Origin: WHTK01 sp963711035
GTDB taxonomy: Bacteria > Chloroflexota > Dehalococcoidia > DSTF01 > WHTK01
Direction: 5' to 3'
Length of the DNA: 64,000 bases
NCBI GenBank assembly: GCA_963711035.1
Contig: CAVQCN010000001.1
Location: forward strand, 124,001-188,000
Part shown: in pieces, positions 62,595-64,000 of the stretch
Layout: each line of letters opens with the position of its first letter
How positions within the stretch are numbered: the stretch's first letter is position 1
Program-made: the position numbers and the translations under genes
Notes under the pieces: model-generated
Told to the model about the DNA's origin: nothing
The model's database searches: none
What the model saw: the letters and a program-made list of their open reading frames with translations, nothing else

Positions 62595-64000
62595 TTACGG
62601 CGCGACCGTGAATCGGCTGCTGTCGCTGCGGCCGAAGACATCCGGGAAGAACGTCTCCTCGACGTGCACCGGCGCGACGAAGAAGTCGCCCGGCGTTGTA
62701 GCTCGCGCGTAGTAAATGAACTGGTACACGCCTTTCGAAAGCCTGGTCGCGCTCACCGTGAGGCGGTCGTCGCGGATGTCGGTCTGCTGCCAGGGCGAGT
62801 AGTACCAGGCAAACCAGGGCGCCACGTAGTCGAGGTTGGCGGGCCGGTTGGCGTCCTGCCTTTCCTGCTGCAGCTGTTGCACGAGCGCCGGGTCCGTCGT
62901 CTGCAAGTTCGGGTCGATGGCCTCGAGCCCGGCAGGCAGGTTGTCGTCCAGCACCACGTAGTTGTGCTCCGCATCCGAGACGACCGTGACGGTGACGCGC
63001 ACGATATCGCCCAGCTTGGCGCTCGTGATCGGCTGGTCCGGGTTATCCAGGGCCGTGTACTCGTGCGAGATGGCGAAGCCGCGGTTCAGCGCATCGACGG
63101 TCTGTGCAGGCGTCGTGTAGCGCAGGTTCATCGTGTAGTACATGCGGCCGCGCTTGGCGTAGTCGCGCGCCAGGTCGAGGATGCTCACGGCGCCCTTCTT
63201 GAGCTGCGCCAGCGGGATCGTCGTCTGATCGACCTGCAGCTCGTCCTCGGAGCTGAGCAGGCCGGCCAGGATGCTACTGCCCGCGAGGTCGACGTTGTAG
63301 TGGAACTCGGTGCCGAGCTCACCTGTCGACTGCGCGAACGCCGCCAGTGAGGCGACCGCCTGCGCCCGCTCGATCTGAGTGCGACACACGTTCGTACCCA
63401 GAGCCACGACCAGCCAGCGCGCCGTCTCCTCGATCAGCGGGTGGTTCGGGTCGATGCGGGATAGCGCCGTGAGCACCAGCGCCGTGGTGCGCGGACCGGT
63501 CTGGGCCAGCAGGTTCTTGTCAGCGTCCTCCCAGTGGTTGCCGTTGGCGCTGGGTTCGACGTTGGCAGCGAGGTCGTCCAGGAGGAGGCGCACAGTCGGG
63601 TCGTCCGGGCCCACGTCGCCGCTGGCGAACCCCAGCAGCAGATAAGCACGGCCCCAGTTCGTCAGGTTGGCGCGGTCCTGCTCGACCACCGATCGCATCG
63701 TCGACAGCGCCGTCGTGTTGGCGCCCGCAGAGGCGATCGAGTAGAGCAGGTAGGCCTTCTCGTTCGGATCGGCCGGGCGTTCAACGTCGCGGAACTGGTT
63801 GATGTCGCTGTAGATGTAGCGGGTCGCCGCGTTGATCACGTTGAGGTCTATCTTGTGGCCGGCGTCTTGCCAGGCGCCCAGAGCCTGCAGCACCCAGCCG
63901 GTGACCATGGGGTCGCTATTCGGACAGCGTGAGCACCAGGCCCAACCGCCGTCGCCGTGTTGCTGCGCGATCAGCTTGGCAACATCGCCCTGCAGCTCGG
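62595..64000 (-). CDS. Alpha-2-macroglobulin-like protein, C-terminal part (cut by window edge)
   Basis: The last 467 residues of a large protein that enters from beyond 64000. It starts inside an alpha/alpha toroid of the thioester domain: QQHGDGGWAWC and SDPMVTGWVLQALGAW, followed by helical repeats (AYLLYSIASAGANTT, WGRAYLLLGFASGD, TTALVLTALSRIDP). The rest is the beta-rich C-terminus (LGDIVRVTVTVVSDAEHNYV, LPAGLEAIDPNL, FFVAPVHVEETFFPDVFG). Bacterial alpha-2-macroglobulins are envelope proteins that trap attacking proteases. No thioester CxEQ is in the visible part; it would lie upstream of the edge. Confidence 0.88.
   Translation of the reverse strand, partial: ELQGDVAKLIAQQHGDGGWAWCSRCPNSDPMVTGWVLQALGAWQDAGHKIDLNVINAATRYIYSDINQFRDVERPADPNEKAYLLYSIASAGANTTALSTMRSVVEQDRANLTNWGRAYLLLGFASGDVGPDDPTVRLLLDDLAANVEPSANGNHWEDADKNLLAQTGPRTTALVLTALSRIDPNHPLIEETARWLVVALGTNVCRTQIERAQAVASLAAFAQSTGELGTEFHYNVDLAGSSILAGLLSSEDELQVDQTTIPLAQLKKGAVSILDLARDYAKRGRMYYTMNLRYTTPAQTVDALNRGFAISHEYTALDNPDQPITSAKLGDIVRVTVTVVSDAEHNYVVLDDNLPAGLEAIDPNLQTTDPALVQQLQQERQDANRPANLDYVAPWFAWYYSPWQQTDIRDDRLTVSATRLSKGVYQFIYYARATTPGDFFVAPVHVEETFFPDVFGRSDSSRFTVAP

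Overview
The window is GC-rich bacterial DNA that looks like a Chloroflexota chromosome, possibly a Dehalococcoidia or SAR202-like lineage. This is inferred from gene content, not from a marker gene. The clues are threonine/proline-rich secreted linkers, many GTG and TTG starts behind strong Shine-Dalgarno sequences, an enolase-superfamily enzyme and a luciferase-like monooxygenase (families known to be expanded in SAR202), a two-subunit pyruvate carboxylase, an aa3-type oxidase with a small subunit IV, and a HerA-SbcD-SbcC-NurA repair operon. There are no rRNA or tRNA genes, phage genes, transposases or CRISPR arrays that I can see.

Layout. 1-3248: end of a glycosyltransferase/GtrA pair, an orphan winged-helix regulator and two HAD phosphatases. 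3473-9726: an AddA/AddB-type helicase-nuclease pair. 9897-13213: a DUF3303 protein, an MMPL exporter and its divergent MarR regulator. 13301-16895: a four-gene catabolic operon (SDR, acyl-CoA dehydrogenase, cupin, mandelate-racemase-like enzyme). 17076-19397: a secreted matrixin-type protease, a TSUP permease and YajQ. 19602-24228: DppB/DppC permeases plus an amidohydrolase, divergent from a LigB-type extradiol dioxygenase. 24413-28688: two response regulators, a large GAF/PAS sensor kinase and a small zinc-ribbon protein. 28883-33930: a luciferase-like oxidoreductase and the cytochrome c oxidase operon. 34562-37812: the pyruvate carboxylase pair. 38011-46483: an RlpA-like protein, a BON protein, a DUF72 protein and the HerA-SbcD-SbcC-NurA operon. 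46750-50251: a subtilisin-like protease followed by a duplicated array of Ig-like domains. 50365-52632: a hypothetical protein, an MBL-fold hydrolase and a Crp/Fnr regulator. 52598-59894: a tight operon of CHASE2 adenylate cyclase, FecR-domain protein, TasA-like secreted proteins and a SipW-type signal peptidase. 60151-64000: a glutaminase fused to STAS and cyclic-nucleotide domains, a lone cyclic-nucleotide-binding protein and the end of an alpha-2-macroglobulin-like protein.

How the genes fit together. The right end reads as a cell-surface and second-messenger neighbourhood. It has one adenylate cyclase, three separate cyclic-nucleotide-binding domains that keep the phosphate-binding arginine, and a SipW/TasA export set resembling the biofilm-fibre systems of Firmicutes but headed by a cyclase and a FecR protein. 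The middle holds aerobic respiration, anaplerosis and two distinct double-strand-break end-processing machines.

Caveat. At least ten genes are interrupted by single-base insertions or deletions in otherwise well-conserved coding sequence, densest at 48,000-49,200 and 52,600-55,700. Some may be true pseudogenes, but the pattern also fits consensus errors in the assembly. I annotated those genes across the lesions and say so in each entry.
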